A stretch of 64,000 nucleotides of DNA from Dillenia suffruticosa (GCA_033439265.1 JAVTVX010000020.1:17254001-17318000); one strand, 5' to 3'; shown: positions 50,601-62,767, numbered from the stretch's first letter. Made by a program: numbers and translations. Notes: a model not told the origin generated them from the letters alone.

Positions 50601-51577
50601 ACATCCAATCCATGAATAATTCTACAAAGAATCTGGTATCTGTGAATAAAATTTCACCATCTTCCAATGATTTAGCAAATTCACCAGAGGACCAAAATTC
50701 AGGTACATTCTCAAGGAAATTCTCTACTGTTTGTTGGACATTCAAGTCAAGAAAATAATGAGGCTTTGTAGCAACCATTGCAGGTGATTGCCCATGTTTT
50801 CCCTTCCACTCAAGCTCCTCCCAGCAAATATCTCGGTTCACAAAAGCAAACTGGGATAGTGCCTTAGCACCTTTTCTGTGCTCAGATTCACCAAAATTGG
50901 AGAACCATTTCAATATACGTCTTGGATTCCCTGCATAAGTCAAGTATTCAGGCACAACTATTACTCCAAAAAAGGCAGTATAATACCACACCAATCAATA
51001 GCAAAACTAGGAACCAAATTAAAAAATTGTAACGATTTCCAAATACATCCAATGTTCTTGTTATGTATATGAACTTCACATCAAATATATCCAACTGATG
51101 AGAGGTGTGCAAAACAGGTTTGAACAACTAAAAGTGAAGTTTTCAAGGAACCTTCATGATAAGAAGCTTGTAATATATTTAAATGGAAAATTCACCAATT
51201 GACATATAGGAAGCTCAAAGATAAGAAAACTTGCCTTCAAAGAAATTCTCAAGCATGTGACTTTTTTTGGCTAAGATGTGCCCTGCTTTTTGTGGCCTCT
51301 TTTCAAAAAATATTTGCAACAGCTGGGTGGATAAACCCTGTCTGAAGGGCTTAGACCTCAAGAAGTTCACAAATAGATCACAGTGCTGGTGAGAAGAGAT
51401 GGAGCTCACGCACGATATAGCATTGCAAAGCCAGAGTCGAACCTCAGATCGACCTCCAGATATCATTATTGACCAGATGATTTGTTCCAACTTATTCAAA
51501 AGAGAGAGGATCGGCTTAGTTGATTCATCATTGCCATCATCATTTAATACTGAATGAGACAGAAATAACTCAACCAT
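47651..51577 (-). CDS. Unrecognised plant nuclear-type protein, 573 residues
   Basis: Five coding exons on the minus strand: 51577-51235, 50930-49813, 48295-48113, 48001-47944 and 47670-47651. The total is 1722 nt with consistent phases. The first intron has a GC-AG border (AAG before GCAAGT); the others are GT-AG. I do not recognise a named domain. The long second exon encodes a mostly helical, tryptophan-rich region (residues 116-420, for example NPRRILKWFSNFGE, CWEELEWKGKHGQSP, PEFWSSGEF), then a basic cluster RLKRKGRSSKKKRRR (429-443) typical of a nuclear signal, then an acidic stretch DHDDDLNDELLDFD. The C-terminus includes IEFGPSLWSSFQRDSN and KRPGYCISLKLSYAVVFEMI. The start is the first ATG of its exon, which is itself preceded by an acceptor site, so non-coding or further coding exons lie upstream. 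Function unknown; it is probably nuclear. Confidence 0.8.
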
Positions 51578-54110
51578 TGTATGAAGTACTGCAAAACAAT
51601 TTGCATGTCAAGCTTTAATTAGAAGGAATTGACTTGGAGAAAACTGACACAACATTGCAGTTCTGATTCTTATGATAGAAACCGTAAAAGACCGTCTTAT
51701 AGAATACGCCAGTAGAGTTGGAAAAATATCTTGGCATATTAAGATCCAATCTCTAAAAGCTAATGCTGAGAAAAGAAAAGAAATATAAAATATGAGTGAA
51801 TAGATGTCAAATCTAAAACATCAACCAACCCAAAGAATGAAAAAGACAAGAACTTACATTTCCCAGTAGGATGTTGGCTTGGTTAGAGATCACGAAATGA
51901 AGCTACCAAACAACCCCAATCATACAAAGAGAACAACCTAGAAAGCAAGACCTGGAAAAAAACAGGAAATGGGTATAGATGCAGCATTCAACAATTTGGA
52001 AAGCATGTTACCAAATTCAAAGATGAAGTAGCACCAATCAGCAACTTCACACGCAGTAAAAGTTTTGAAACAGATCAGCATGAATCACATTAGAGCCATC
52101 CTCTAATGAAGGGTGTCTAGGTAATATATAGAGAGAGAGAGAGGGTGCGACATCCAAAACAAAGAGTCTGGCTTATAGACAAGATGCAACCAAGATGTAC
52201 AAAAAGAATATTTATGGGCAAGTTTATACAACAAATCACACATAGGCTCAAAATGAGAAACATGAGTCGCACAGGGCTTCTTCTGTTGATGTTGCCCCAT
52301 ATTGCAGTTTTGGCCATACTCAATCCAATCCCAACATTCTGTAAATCCAGGGAGAGGCAACACCAAGAAATTACAGTGCCTCATTATCTATTTTTGGAGG
52401 ACATACTTTTATTCTAAAAAGAAAATGCCCTTAGAAGCACATATTCCTCCCTTCACACTCTCACACTGCCTCCTCCCCTTGCACTCCCTTTCTCCTCTAT
52501 TCCATGAAACAATTATTCAAGTCCGAAAATGAGGCAAAAAAAAAGTTCTTCTGAATCTTTCCTCATTACTGCTTTACTCTTTCACAAAATACTCTAAGCC
52601 AATTGTTCAAATCAAGGGCCTAGGGTCTTAAGATTTACATGAATAAAGAAGGGGAAAGATTCTCAACTGAAGAAAGAAATGCAAGCCCTTTTTTCCTCAA
52701 AAATCCTCTCATTTGAATACTCACAAGAAGCAGAAAATCTGTTTGGTGAAAGATCTCCAACTAAGGTCTCAACTCAAAATCATCAAAGGGAGCGAATAAA
52801 AGCCACAACAGAGGAAAATTAGCAGGCAATTAAGCTAACAACATGATTCATAGACTCAAGTAGAACCTGAAAAAATTGTTGAAGATAAGTTGATTATCAC
52901 ACAAATAATGACTGCTATCTAGAAGGGTGAAAGATGGCATGAATTTATACACCAAAAAATGAAATGCCCTTAATGTCATCCTTCTTTGCTATTTTCAAAT
53001 AAATTTAACCCGTAGAAACTTTGGTCTGTCAAGGATGGATATGAACACCAAACATATAACACAGTAGAACACAATAATATCAGAAAAGTAGGGCATGGCA
53101 CAGATTAACACAATATTGAAGAAATACATATATCAATCCCACTATCCCGAATCAAATGACTATTCTTTCAAAACACACATACCAAGGGAAGGGCATTAAT
53201 CTTTTGATTTTCTTCCTCAGCCCCTAAATAAAGTGGCAGAGTAATAATTGCTTTCGCAATATAGGAAAGCGATTCTTTAATTTTGTTTGCCATTCATTTT
53301 GGGAGAAGCAAAACTTTTGTCATCCATGTTGGCATGGAGGGAGCAAACAGAAACAAATAAACTGTGAATCTACATTAATATCAACACCATATTCACCTAA
53401 TTCATTTTGAAAACAAACTTTTTTATTATTTCATTTCACAACTAGTAAAGAAAAAACTGCATAAATCTAAAAATGAATTCGTTCCTTTGGCGGCTGTGAA
53501 TTATCAAACAAATGACCTCTGATTTTCAAGAGGAACCTAAAATGTCCCGGTTGGAAAAATAATTTATACTGGCGTGTGATGACAAGACGCAGATAAGATG
53601 TGTCAAATACAACATACATTCAAAATGATAGCCAACAAAAGCCTAACTCTATGGGAGCATTACTGAAACATGGCTTTTAGTTTGCGAGTAAGACTGTCTC
53701 TGTGTGAAGATGCACTAAAAGGACAATGGTTTCACTTGTCTTTTGGCTTTAAATCCACCCTCCATCAGCCCACAGAAAGATATCCTAGGAAACAAGGAAT
53801 CTTATTGTAAACATAGTTTTCAATGGTTTCTTATGAATAGTACTATGAGAAGACCAAAACCCTAAAAGACCCCCCCCCCCCTCCCCACAAAAAAAAAAAA
53901 AGAGAAATCGATGATCAAACAAACCCTAAGAGAGAGAGAATATTTTACCTGACCGAAACCACTCGAAAATTCTTAAAACTTTTACACGTAACGCATTCGA
54001 AGCGCCTCTTATTCTACCAACACCGCCATCGATTTAACTGGCTTCGATTGCGATCGGCTTTAAATCAAGAGACCACCAAAATTAAAGAATGTAATAAAAT
54101 TGGGCCTTCC
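51578..54110 (-). other. Upstream region and probable 5' UTR exons of the unrecognised gene
   Basis: The coding exon at 51577 is preceded by acceptor TTGTTTTGCAG (exon from 51588). A candidate UTR exon is 51951-51858: acceptor TTTTTTTCCAG, donor AAT before GTAAGT, stops in all three frames. A candidate first exon lies at about 54100-53950 and ends TCGGTCAG before GTAAAA; it contains two tiny ATG frames of 6 and 4 codons. The linking introns are inferred. Low-complexity tracts: (GA)n at 52129-52142 and poly-C at 53870-53882. No other gene is seen. Confidence 0.4.
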
Positions 54111-55908
54111 GTCGACAATGCAATCTTTTTGAGACACTTGTAAATATTCCCTAAATTTCAATCATACCCCCCCCCCCCGGGGCCCAGAAAAAAAGTTTAA
54201 TTATTTGTTTTGATGACTTGCACGTGACTCCTCCTTTTTCCTTTTCCCAAAACTGCCCTCTAAAATGAGAGAAACGAGAAGAGAAAAACGAATCGAAGAT
54301 TGCAACAAAAAATGAAAACAATTGGAATTCTATGTTAAGGTTAGCTTGAAATTTTGTGCCTCAAAGACATTTAGAAAAAAAAAAAAAAAAAAAAAAGCAT
54401 TCTTCTCACTTGCGTGTTTTTTTTTTTATAGAAAACCCTAAATTTTATATTACAAATGAATACAAAAATTCTTAATTTCAGAAATTTTCAAAAAAAAAAA
54501 AAAAAAAAGGATTTCTACTATTTTTTTTAAATCAATCAAACTATGAACTTTTTTTCTATATTAAAATCCAAAATTATGGCCGACCAACCTAAGAATCTTG
54601 ATTTCACAAATTTGATTTCTACTTATATTAAAATCAACCTAAGAATCTCATTTGCATTTGTTAGCTTAATAATTATTGAACTTGCGATGAATTGGTCAAG
54701 AAAAAAAAAAAGCACACAATGAACTTACAGAATGTTGGCCCATTTTGGGTGCTCAATGTTTCCGGTGGCACGATACATATATATTATTTTTTTCTGTATA
54801 AAATTGATTGGTTCAATATAAAAAAAAAATATATATGTGATTAACTTGACGACGTAAGTAATAAGTATTAGTAGTAGTTACATTAAACTAAAATAAAGTT
54901 CATAACTAATTAATGAATCCGATCACTTCATTATATTTAGACTATAGTTTTTAAAGTTTTTTGTTAATTAAAGATGGTTTATCTTTATTATTGTATAAAG
55001 TTTGAACTAAATAGAAATTAGTGCAGCTTATTAGCATTCAGTATAACATGTAGGGCAATTTTCTCAAATGTATTACAAAAGAGAAATTGGTAATCTACCA
55101 TCATATATAATTCATGTACCCTTAATATTCAGTATACGTTAATAAATTTACGAAACCAACATTATATATTTTAATACATTATGAGTCATTTAAAAAAAAA
55201 AAATTCAAGAGTTTTGTACGTTGGGTAAATAGTTCTAATTAGTTGAGACATACACCTCTAATATGAAATTCATGCTGACTATGTCAGATATTGGCCCTTG
55301 ACTATCCTAATGGATTATCATTTTGAATAGTCTTAAACTTGTTCAGCACCATCATATAACTCGGGAAAAACATTCGGAGCTCTGGGTGTAAACTTCAGCA
55401 TTACACACATCACATAGCGCTATTGATTTTCATCACAATGTGGCACAAAACCTATAACCTTTTTTTTGTGCATAATGGGGACTCAAACTCAAGTATATTA
55501 CATGGGAGAGGAGGAATGTGTGATTTGAACCGAAGCTCATTGGCTGCACAAAACCTATTACCATCACCATCAAAATCATGACTAAGGCAATATAACCTGT
55601 CAAAGCATAAAATGAAGGCAATATAGCCTATTACTCTCAAAGGTATGAAAAATAATTCCCAAAACCCAGAGACAACAGAAACAATTGTAGGCGCCCAAAC
55701 TTGCCATTGATAACATTAAAATAGAAAACATAGTATATGATTTTAGGAGAAAAAAATCACATTCTTCGCAAATGTGCAAAACAAAATGATTCTCCAATTA
55801 AAAATATATATATATCAGGGCTCCAAAATTTAAATGTCAAAAACTTTGTTAAAGCTCACTAAACAAAAATGAACTCTAAAACTTTCGATCTGCATGCTAA
55901 TAACTCCT
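54111..55908. other. AT-rich intergenic region, no gene seen
   Basis: It includes a poly-C run (54168-54178) and poly-A runs (54375-54397, 54490-54508). It lies between the upstream end of the unrecognised gene and the RPL5 stop, so its right part must hold the RPL5 3' UTR. No protein-like frame. Confidence 0.5.
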
Positions 55909-58776
55909 TTACTCATCATCTTCATCGTCATCCTCATCAACAGAAGCTGCAGAATTGAGGGCATTCAACCTCTCTATCAACTTGGCTTTTCTTTCCTCAT
56001 AAGTCAACTTCTTCAAGTTGAACCTGCCATGCAAATCAAAAAACACCTAATATAGCCAATGCAAAACTCAAAAAGAAATTGCAACTTATAGTGGAGGCTT
56101 TAAGCTATAGTGAGCACGAAGATCTGTTAAAGTAAATTCTCAAATTTTCAGTGTGATTAAGCAAGCTCAATTGCATTCTTATTTAGGCATACTCTTGTAC
56201 TTCATTAGCACAGAAGAGTAGAGAATAACAGACCATAATTTTCCAAGAATATAAGCAACTTTTTGCTTCCATTAATATGAACCTGAGTCTCCAGCAATGG
56301 CACTTGACACTATGCATATGTCTATTGATATACCATTTCTAACATAATAATTAGCACAAAAGATTAACAGATTAAACCATAGAACCATATCCGATATAGT
56401 CTTACCTCTTATGCTGCTTTGGAGGCTCCTTCTCGGTCTTCTTTGCTGTAGGATCAGCACGAATTGAAGCATGAACCTTTTTGTACACCTCCTCAAGATT
56501 ATCTGGCCCAATGCCTCTTTTGATGTACTCACTAAAGTGAGATTGGTACTTCTCTGGCTCATCTTCCATTAAAGTCTACCAATTACATAAGTAAAATAAG
56601 TTTCTAATTGTAGGAAATAAATGCTTGTATGCAACAATAATGTAACACAAAAACATGCATGTGCTCGTGCACACATGCAAGCACAAGAGAGCAGTGAGAC
56701 AAAACCTTTTACAAAGAGAGAGAGAGAAGGTTGCATCACTTTTAAGACCAACAAATAACAGAAGATTTTGCATGAATGTGATTGATTCAGCTCACCCTCA
56801 TGTATGAAGCGACATGGCCACCAAAGATATACTTGCGGTGAACTTCAGCATCAAGCTGCTTATTGTCCTTACTGAATCCAGCAAACCTCTTGTCACTATG
56901 AGGAATGTCAAGTCCACCATCCAATGCCCCCTAAATTAATGCCAAAAAAAAAACACACATGTTACAGATGTAAACCATATACCAAGTTCAGAATAAATTA
57001 TTAGTTCAAGAAAAAGCAATGATCACCAAGTCATCATATCATCACAGCAACACAAAATGCCATTAGAATACATATAAACAAAAAGGGGGACAAAACAAAC
57101 ATCCACATGCATATAAATGTAATAGAGACTATTGTTATAATCAAAGTGATGACAAACCTTAAGAGCACCAAAAACACGATTTCCTGTAGTTGTTCTTACA
57201 AGCCCAACATCAAGAAGAGCTCGGAAAGGCCTCCTGCTGTCTGCTGGTTCAACAGAGTAATCCTCACCTAATGACTAAATAAAGAAATTCATTGCAACTA
57301 CTGAGAAGACAGGAAAATACAATTCATTTTCTTCGCCCAAGGCATATTAAATACCTCTAAGTTTCCTTGATAATCCTCATCCATCTCAAGCATTTTGAGA
57401 ACACGGCGGGCCAAGAGAAGTCCAGTGCAGTAAGCTGAGATCATTACAACCATCCACTACACTACATTATGTGTTCACTAACATAAATAATCACAAAATA
57501 CTTGGTATACTCAATACCTGCTGCATAATTTGTAAGACCGACTTCCAGCCCATATCTAGGGAGCTCATGTGAATAAGCAGCGGCAAGAACCATATCACCA
57601 GCAATACTAGCTGACGTGATTTGTGCAACCATGTCCTTGTTAGACTAAAAAAGAAGAAGAGGGGGAAAAAACCAAAAAAAAAAACCACTATCAAGGTTCA
57701 GACGAGATAACATGGAAGATCCAGAGTCAAAAAATTGTTAGTCTAATTCCATGTGAATGACTACACATGAAAACCACATTCATCAACTCCACTGTATCGA
57801 TAGAATCATGGTCGGGGTTAATCAAAATCAAAAAATAAAATCCCCTTCCATGTAAGTCTTTCAGATTATAAAACAGTCAAATTGCATCAAATTCAAGGAT
57901 ATAGACCAATGATGCCCATCAAAGAACAGGATAAAGTGGGTCAGATCATCTTTGATGAATCAGAAACCACCGAATACCAACATCCCATCATTCATTTTTC
58001 TCCATTGCTTCACAAAAATGTGGAGGGAATGGAAATCACTGTAAAAGAACACTGATCTTCCAACCAAATACGCATATACGCACATGACTAAACATCCTTA
58101 AAATAAAACCTAATACACAGAAACCCCAAATACCAACATGCCATCATTCATTTTTCTCCATTGCTTCATAAAAAATATGGAGGGAACGGAAATCACTGTA
58201 AAAGAACACTGATCTTCTAACCAAATACGCATAGGCACACATGTCTAAACATCCTTAAAATAAAACCAAATCCGCGGGAAACCACCAAAATAAGGAAAAA
58301 AACCCAACATGATTTGTGAAAAAAAAAATGGATTTATGAACATACAGATCGGACAACAAAGCGGTATTTGGGAGTGTTGTATTTGTTCTTGTCCTGATTG
58401 ATCAGACGAATCCTTGCACGATAGTCGGTCTTCCCCTCTAATACAATTTCAAAAGGAACCAAAATCACTCAACACATAAATTCCCAATCACATAATCGAA
58501 AATTGCATTAAAAAGAATCAGGTGAAAGTGAAAATAATACCTCGCCTTCTCTTGTACTTGACCTGAAATCGCTTAAAGTAGGGTTTGGTCTTCTGGGCTT
58601 TGATAAATGCCTGTCATCAAATCAACCCATCCACATTTGTCAAGCATCCAAGTACATACATAATGAAACGCTAGAAGCTTAATCAAATGAGAGCAAAAAC
58701 AGAATATGACGTAAGAATTAGATCGGTTCAAGCAAACGCAGAGAGAGAGAGAGAGAGAGAGAGAGAAGCTCACCAT
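55909..58776 (-). CDS. RPL5: 60S ribosomal protein L5 (uL18)
   Basis: Nine coding exons on the minus strand: 58776-58774, 58610-58541, 58437-58346, 57644-57518, 57434-57355, 57274-57158, 56930-56796, 56575-56406 and 56023-55909. The total is 909 nt and 302 residues, the normal length for plant RPL5. All borders are GT-AG and in phase. Recognised stretches include [20 protein letters not shown] near the start, [54 protein letters not shown] and a C-terminal acidic tail EDDDEDDE. The protein binds 5S rRNA and delivers it, with RPL11, to the large subunit; it acts in nucleolus and cytosol. The first coding exon is only the ATG. A (CT)n tract lies just inside intron 1. Intron 3 contains a tandem duplication. 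Confidence 0.97.
57975..58300. repeat. 166-bp tandem duplication in RPL5 intron 3
   Basis: The units start with TACCAACAT at 57975 and 58141. They share CATCATTCATTTTTCTCC, TCACTGTAAAAGAACACTGA, CCAAATACGCATA and AAACATCCTTAAAATAAAAC, with few differences. It is intronic; no box C/D or H/ACA pattern could be made out on either strand. Confidence 0.85.
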
Positions 58777-58784
58777 TGTTGCGA

Positions 58785-59072
58785 GACTGGGTCGAGTCTG
58801 CAGAGAAATGGCGGAGAGTAAGCCGCTTGAATATATTAAAACCCTAGGGAGGGAGGACGATGAGAAGTGAAGTGAAACCCTAGAGGCTTGACGTTGATAA
58901 GTGCAAAGAAAATGATCGACGGCGGTGATTCGTTCTCAATATCAATAGGGGAGCTCAGCAGTTCTCTGCTCGGGCCGGTATCGGGTAACGTGCTCATGTG
59001 TCTCAAGGGTCGGATTGTGACATTTTTTAACACTAATTTGACCAAATGGGCTCGTCCTTAGAGCCAGCCATG
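58785..59072 (-). promoter_or_regulatory. RPL5 upstream region with telo-box and site II-like motifs
   Basis: Two AAACCCTAG telo-boxes lie at 58839-58847 and 58875-58883 (plus-strand orientation), and a TGGGCT site II-type motif at 59047-59052. This combination is known from promoters of plant ribosomal protein and other growth-linked genes. The unique upstream DNA ends at 59072, where the LTR element begins. Any control regions beyond that have been displaced by about 1.2 kb. Confidence 0.6.
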
Positions 59073-59383
59073 TGTAACTATCATACTTGCTAAATGATTA
59101 TGATTAGAAATATTAAGTAATTAATTAATAAAATTATTTAATAATTAATAAATTACTTAATAATTAAATGAAATGATTAAATGATTAATAAAATTAGTTG
59201 GTAGAAATAACATAAATAATGCTCTCCAAAATATATAATGGATAATTGAATACAATAAAATTATAATGAAATTTCTTTTGTATTCTCTCTCTTTCTCTCT
59301 CTAGCTCTCTCTCTCTCAATTCTCTCTAAACCCATTTTTCTCTCTCTAATTTCTCTTTTTCTCTATCAATGTAAATTGTTATA
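59073..59383 (+). repeat. 5' LTR of the TRIM-like element
   Basis: It runs TGTAACTATCATACTTGC to AAATTGTTATA and has a TATA-like AACATAAATAATG before the CT-rich tract. It aligns with 59962-60279. Confidence 0.78.
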
Positions 59384-59961
59384 AATTGATATAAAAATTT
59401 ACGATTCTTAAAAGATTTGTTTGAGAAATATGATAAAATGATGAACGCTCTCATGACAAATTAAATATTCTATTAAAAATATATAGTATCGATGAAAATA
59501 TCAAAATTTTGATAGAAAATAAGTAAGAAAATACAAAAAATTGGAAAGTAAGAAACAAATCAAGGGACAGAAAAGACAATGTAACCAATGAAAGAACAAG
59601 ATATTGAAACATTTTTTGAATCTCTCATTTTATCTACTTCTAGTGAAAAAATATTCAAAGTAAAATAATTTCAATTGTTCAAAAAAGAAATTGTTAATAG
59701 TGAATTCTTACCAAACTCTCCAAAGCCGAAAGTTCCATTGTTTATTGGGCAAAATCTTTCACTAAAAAGAAATTCAAAAAATATCTCTCTCAACCTCTCT
59801 TATATCTATTTTTCTCCCACCACTTTTTATGCAATTCAAGTTATACCGATTGTTCCTCTCTATCAACTTATTTTTCAACAGAAATACAAATTTTGGGTCA
59901 ATATTTATAAATTCAAAATCTCAAGTCTTGATTTTCCATCTTGTCCTCAAAGGGAAAGTAT

Positions 59962-60279
59962 TATAACAAATATGATTACTAGTCGATTATAGTTAGAAAT
60001 ATTAATTAGTAGTAAATATGATTAATCAGTAGTTAATAGATTAATTAATATTTAGGTGAAGTGATTAAATGATCAGTAGAATTAGTTGATAGAAATAATA
60101 TAAATAGTGATATCCAAAACATGTATTGGATAATTGAATAGAATAAAATTATAATGAAATCCCTGTAATATTCTCTCTCTAGCTCTCTCTTTCTCTCTTA
60201 ATTCTCTCTAAACCCCTTCCCTCTCTCTAACTTCTCTTTTTTTCTATCTTTTTACCACTCTCTAGAGTGGATTGTTACA
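59962..60279 (+). repeat. 3' LTR of the TRIM-like element
   Basis: It runs TATAACAAATATGATTACT to GGATTGTTACA. The first dinucleotide is TA instead of TG, consistent with decay. Confidence 0.78.
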
Positions 60280-62480
60280 CCATCACGAGAAGCGCACTGA
60301 ATTTGCTCCATTTCACCGGCGAAGCCTCTTTCGTCTGGCCTTTTTTTCACACTTATTTTTTTGTTGATAAGATAATATAAAAAATACTCTTTTCTATAAT
60401 GAGGGTGTTTATCGAAATAAATTATATAATCTCAAATATTTAATAAAATTATAATGAAAGATAATTAATATTAAAGTTTTAAATAATTTATAAAGTAAAT
60501 AATTTCATAAATAATTTTAAAATATTCATAAATTAAATATAAATATTTAAAGTTTACATATTTTTTGAAAGAGTTACTAAATTCCTAAAAAAAATTAAAA
60601 AAAGTAACGATTTTTATTTGCCATTAATGTCAGAGCAACTTGGTGATGAATTCTAGCCATGCAACTATTATCATATGTTCTTCGGGTAGACGAACCAATT
60701 TCTTACTTCTTCTTCACCCGGATATGATTGGGAATACGATCACATCTATTAAACTTTTCATCTGCGACACCACTTGTTCAAATCAATTTATGAAGTGTCA
60801 TTATTATAACAATAAATTTTTTCTTGTTTAATCAACGGAAATGTTTCATATCTTACAAAATATGCTTTCCAAACTCTAATAGTTTGTTCAATGACATTTC
60901 TTAGTAAAAAAATATGCATGATTGAATATTTAGTATAACAACTAATCAAATTTAGAATAACAGCCGATTGAAAATTAAATATATTTTCATACCACCATTA
61001 TTCATATCGTGTTTGGTCTACTTATCATATAACTGTACATGTGTCTATGTATTACTATAAGACTTGCTAACCCATATTAATTAGCATTTTATGCTAATCA
61101 TGAAAAAACGAGTGACGAGTTTAAAGAATTAATGACGACCAATCATAAGTCTATTGATCTCCAACTTTTATTAAAAAAAAAATTTGTCGCTTATATTTTT
61201 AAACTCTTAATAATAAAATTTCTATTGAAATATTCACAAAAAAAATTCTAAAAGATTACATATATAAAGTATATAAATTAAATTGAAATTTTTATTAATC
61301 GACAAAATAATTACAATGTAACTATTGCTTATAACTAACAATAATTGATACATTATATATTCAAAAAGTAAAATAATAACCATTTTTATGAAAAAGAAAT
61401 TAATTTGAATGATCAAAATAATCACTCATTTGCATCCACTTTTTTCTTGTTTTGCAACAACAAGAATGCCATTTATCATCGATGAAGTATAGTTCAAACA
61501 CATATCATTCTCTTTCACTTAAAGAGACTTCGAGTTGAATTGCATGAAATGTATAAAATTTAAGATTTTGATAAGCAAGTTGTCGAATTTGAAAGTATAA
61601 CAATATCACGTAATAATAAGAAACTAAAATAAGAATGAAATGTAGTCACGTGCCAAAACCCAAAGCCCTTAATTATGAGGCAAACAAGTCTTATAGTCTC
61701 GACTAATCACATATAATCAATTATTCGATGAGGACAAAGTAATAATGTTGAAGCATCATTATACTAATGCTAAATACTCCATTTCCAAAAGAGAAGAAAA
61801 AAAAGAAAATATAAAATAATAAATGGATGAAATAATAAGTAGCTACTAAAATAAAGAAACAAGAATTTAAAGAAGATCGTGTAAGAATATTGAGATAGAA
61901 ATATATTAGGGACAATTCGAGCAATTTGATTATAAAATTCAAGTTCAAGAAAGAAGAACACAAATTTGAACTTAATAACCCTATAAAAATTACCAAATTT
62001 AGAAATATTGGACTTTAAAAGGTTGCTTAGATTGGATTTTGAGTGAATGCTGGTGCTAAAAATAGGCTTGAATGTTCATCAATGGAGATGAGATCTAAGA
62101 AAAATTCAAAATTTATTTATTTTATCTTTTAAATAAATTTATTGATTCTTAAACAAAAAAAAAAAAAAAAAACCCAAGGTGAAGTCATAATTAGCTCCCT
62201 CTATGAATATAAACATTATTAGATTACCATTACGCCCTCTCTAATTATTATATTAATTATTTTTTTGGTAAAAATTAATTATTTTATTTTATGAGAATTG
62301 ATAGGGGTTAGATATAGATGTCCTCTTCCTCCCAAAATTAATAAGGATGGGATTTAGTCCGTTCGGTTTTTGGGAACTTTAAAGGTATAAGTATTGTGAT
62401 GTAATTGAGTTGTTGCGCTAAAATTTACTTTTTTGTCCATCCGTAACGTGATCGTCCAGAGTACTCCCGAGTTATGCACG
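60280..62480. other. AT-rich intergenic region, no gene seen
   Basis: No coding frame with protein-like composition and no recognisable RNA gene. Poly-A runs occur near 61170 and 62153-62171. This DNA separates the element near RPL5 from the upstream region of the RNase gene. Confidence 0.5.
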
Positions 62481-62523
62481 AATATAACTTTAGTTTTAAA
62501 TTTTTTTTTAAATAATACCGTTT

Positions 62524-62767
62524 AAAAAATATTTTTAAATTTAACATTCTTATATCGTATTTTCAAATTATGATACATACTGTTTCTTAAACAGTATTAT
62601 GAATAATATATCGTGACTTGAAGTCATGATATGATATTGTTCGTCATGATATGATATTATATTTATCGTAACTTGATATATTACTTATGATATTATTCAA
62701 TAAATAATATATGTTGTGATTTTAAGTTACGAAATGACACGAATATATTAGATTTAAAAATTTTTTT
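62524..62767. repeat. Foldback (MITE-like) inverted repeat upstream of the RNase gene
   Basis: The left arm, 62524-62564, is the imperfect reverse complement of the right arm, 62731-62767 (AAAAAATATTTTTAAATTTA against AAAAAAATTTTTAAATCTAA). Between them are near-repeats of TCATGATATGATATT. It resembles a small foldback transposon about 200 bp before the RNase ATG. No clear target duplication was identified. Confidence 0.45.

Larger units (their letters stand above)
59073..60279 (+). mobile_element. TRIM-like miniature LTR retrotransposon
   Basis: Two direct repeats of about 311 and 318 bp (59073-59383 and 59962-60279) flank a 578-bp interior. The LTRs begin TGTAAC or TATAAC and end TTGTTATA or TTGTTACA. 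Both contain TTAGAAATATTAA, GTTGATAGAAATAATATAAATAG and a long TCTCTCT tract. A tRNA-Met-like site (TTGATATAAA, 59386 onward) follows the 5' LTR, and a purine tract CAAAGGGAAAGTAT (59948-59961) precedes the 3' LTR. The flanks CCATG and CCATC form a near-perfect 5-bp duplication. No gag or pol is present, so it depends on proteins supplied in trans. Confidence 0.8.

Noticed and set aside
50186-50758. 190-codon plus-strand frame
   Set aside because: It lies wholly opposite the large coding exon of the minus-strand gene and has no splice or domain support.
60640-60831. 63-codon plus-strand frame with Ser/Thr/Cys content
   Set aside because: No domain, no splice context, AT-rich surroundings. 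Chance length.
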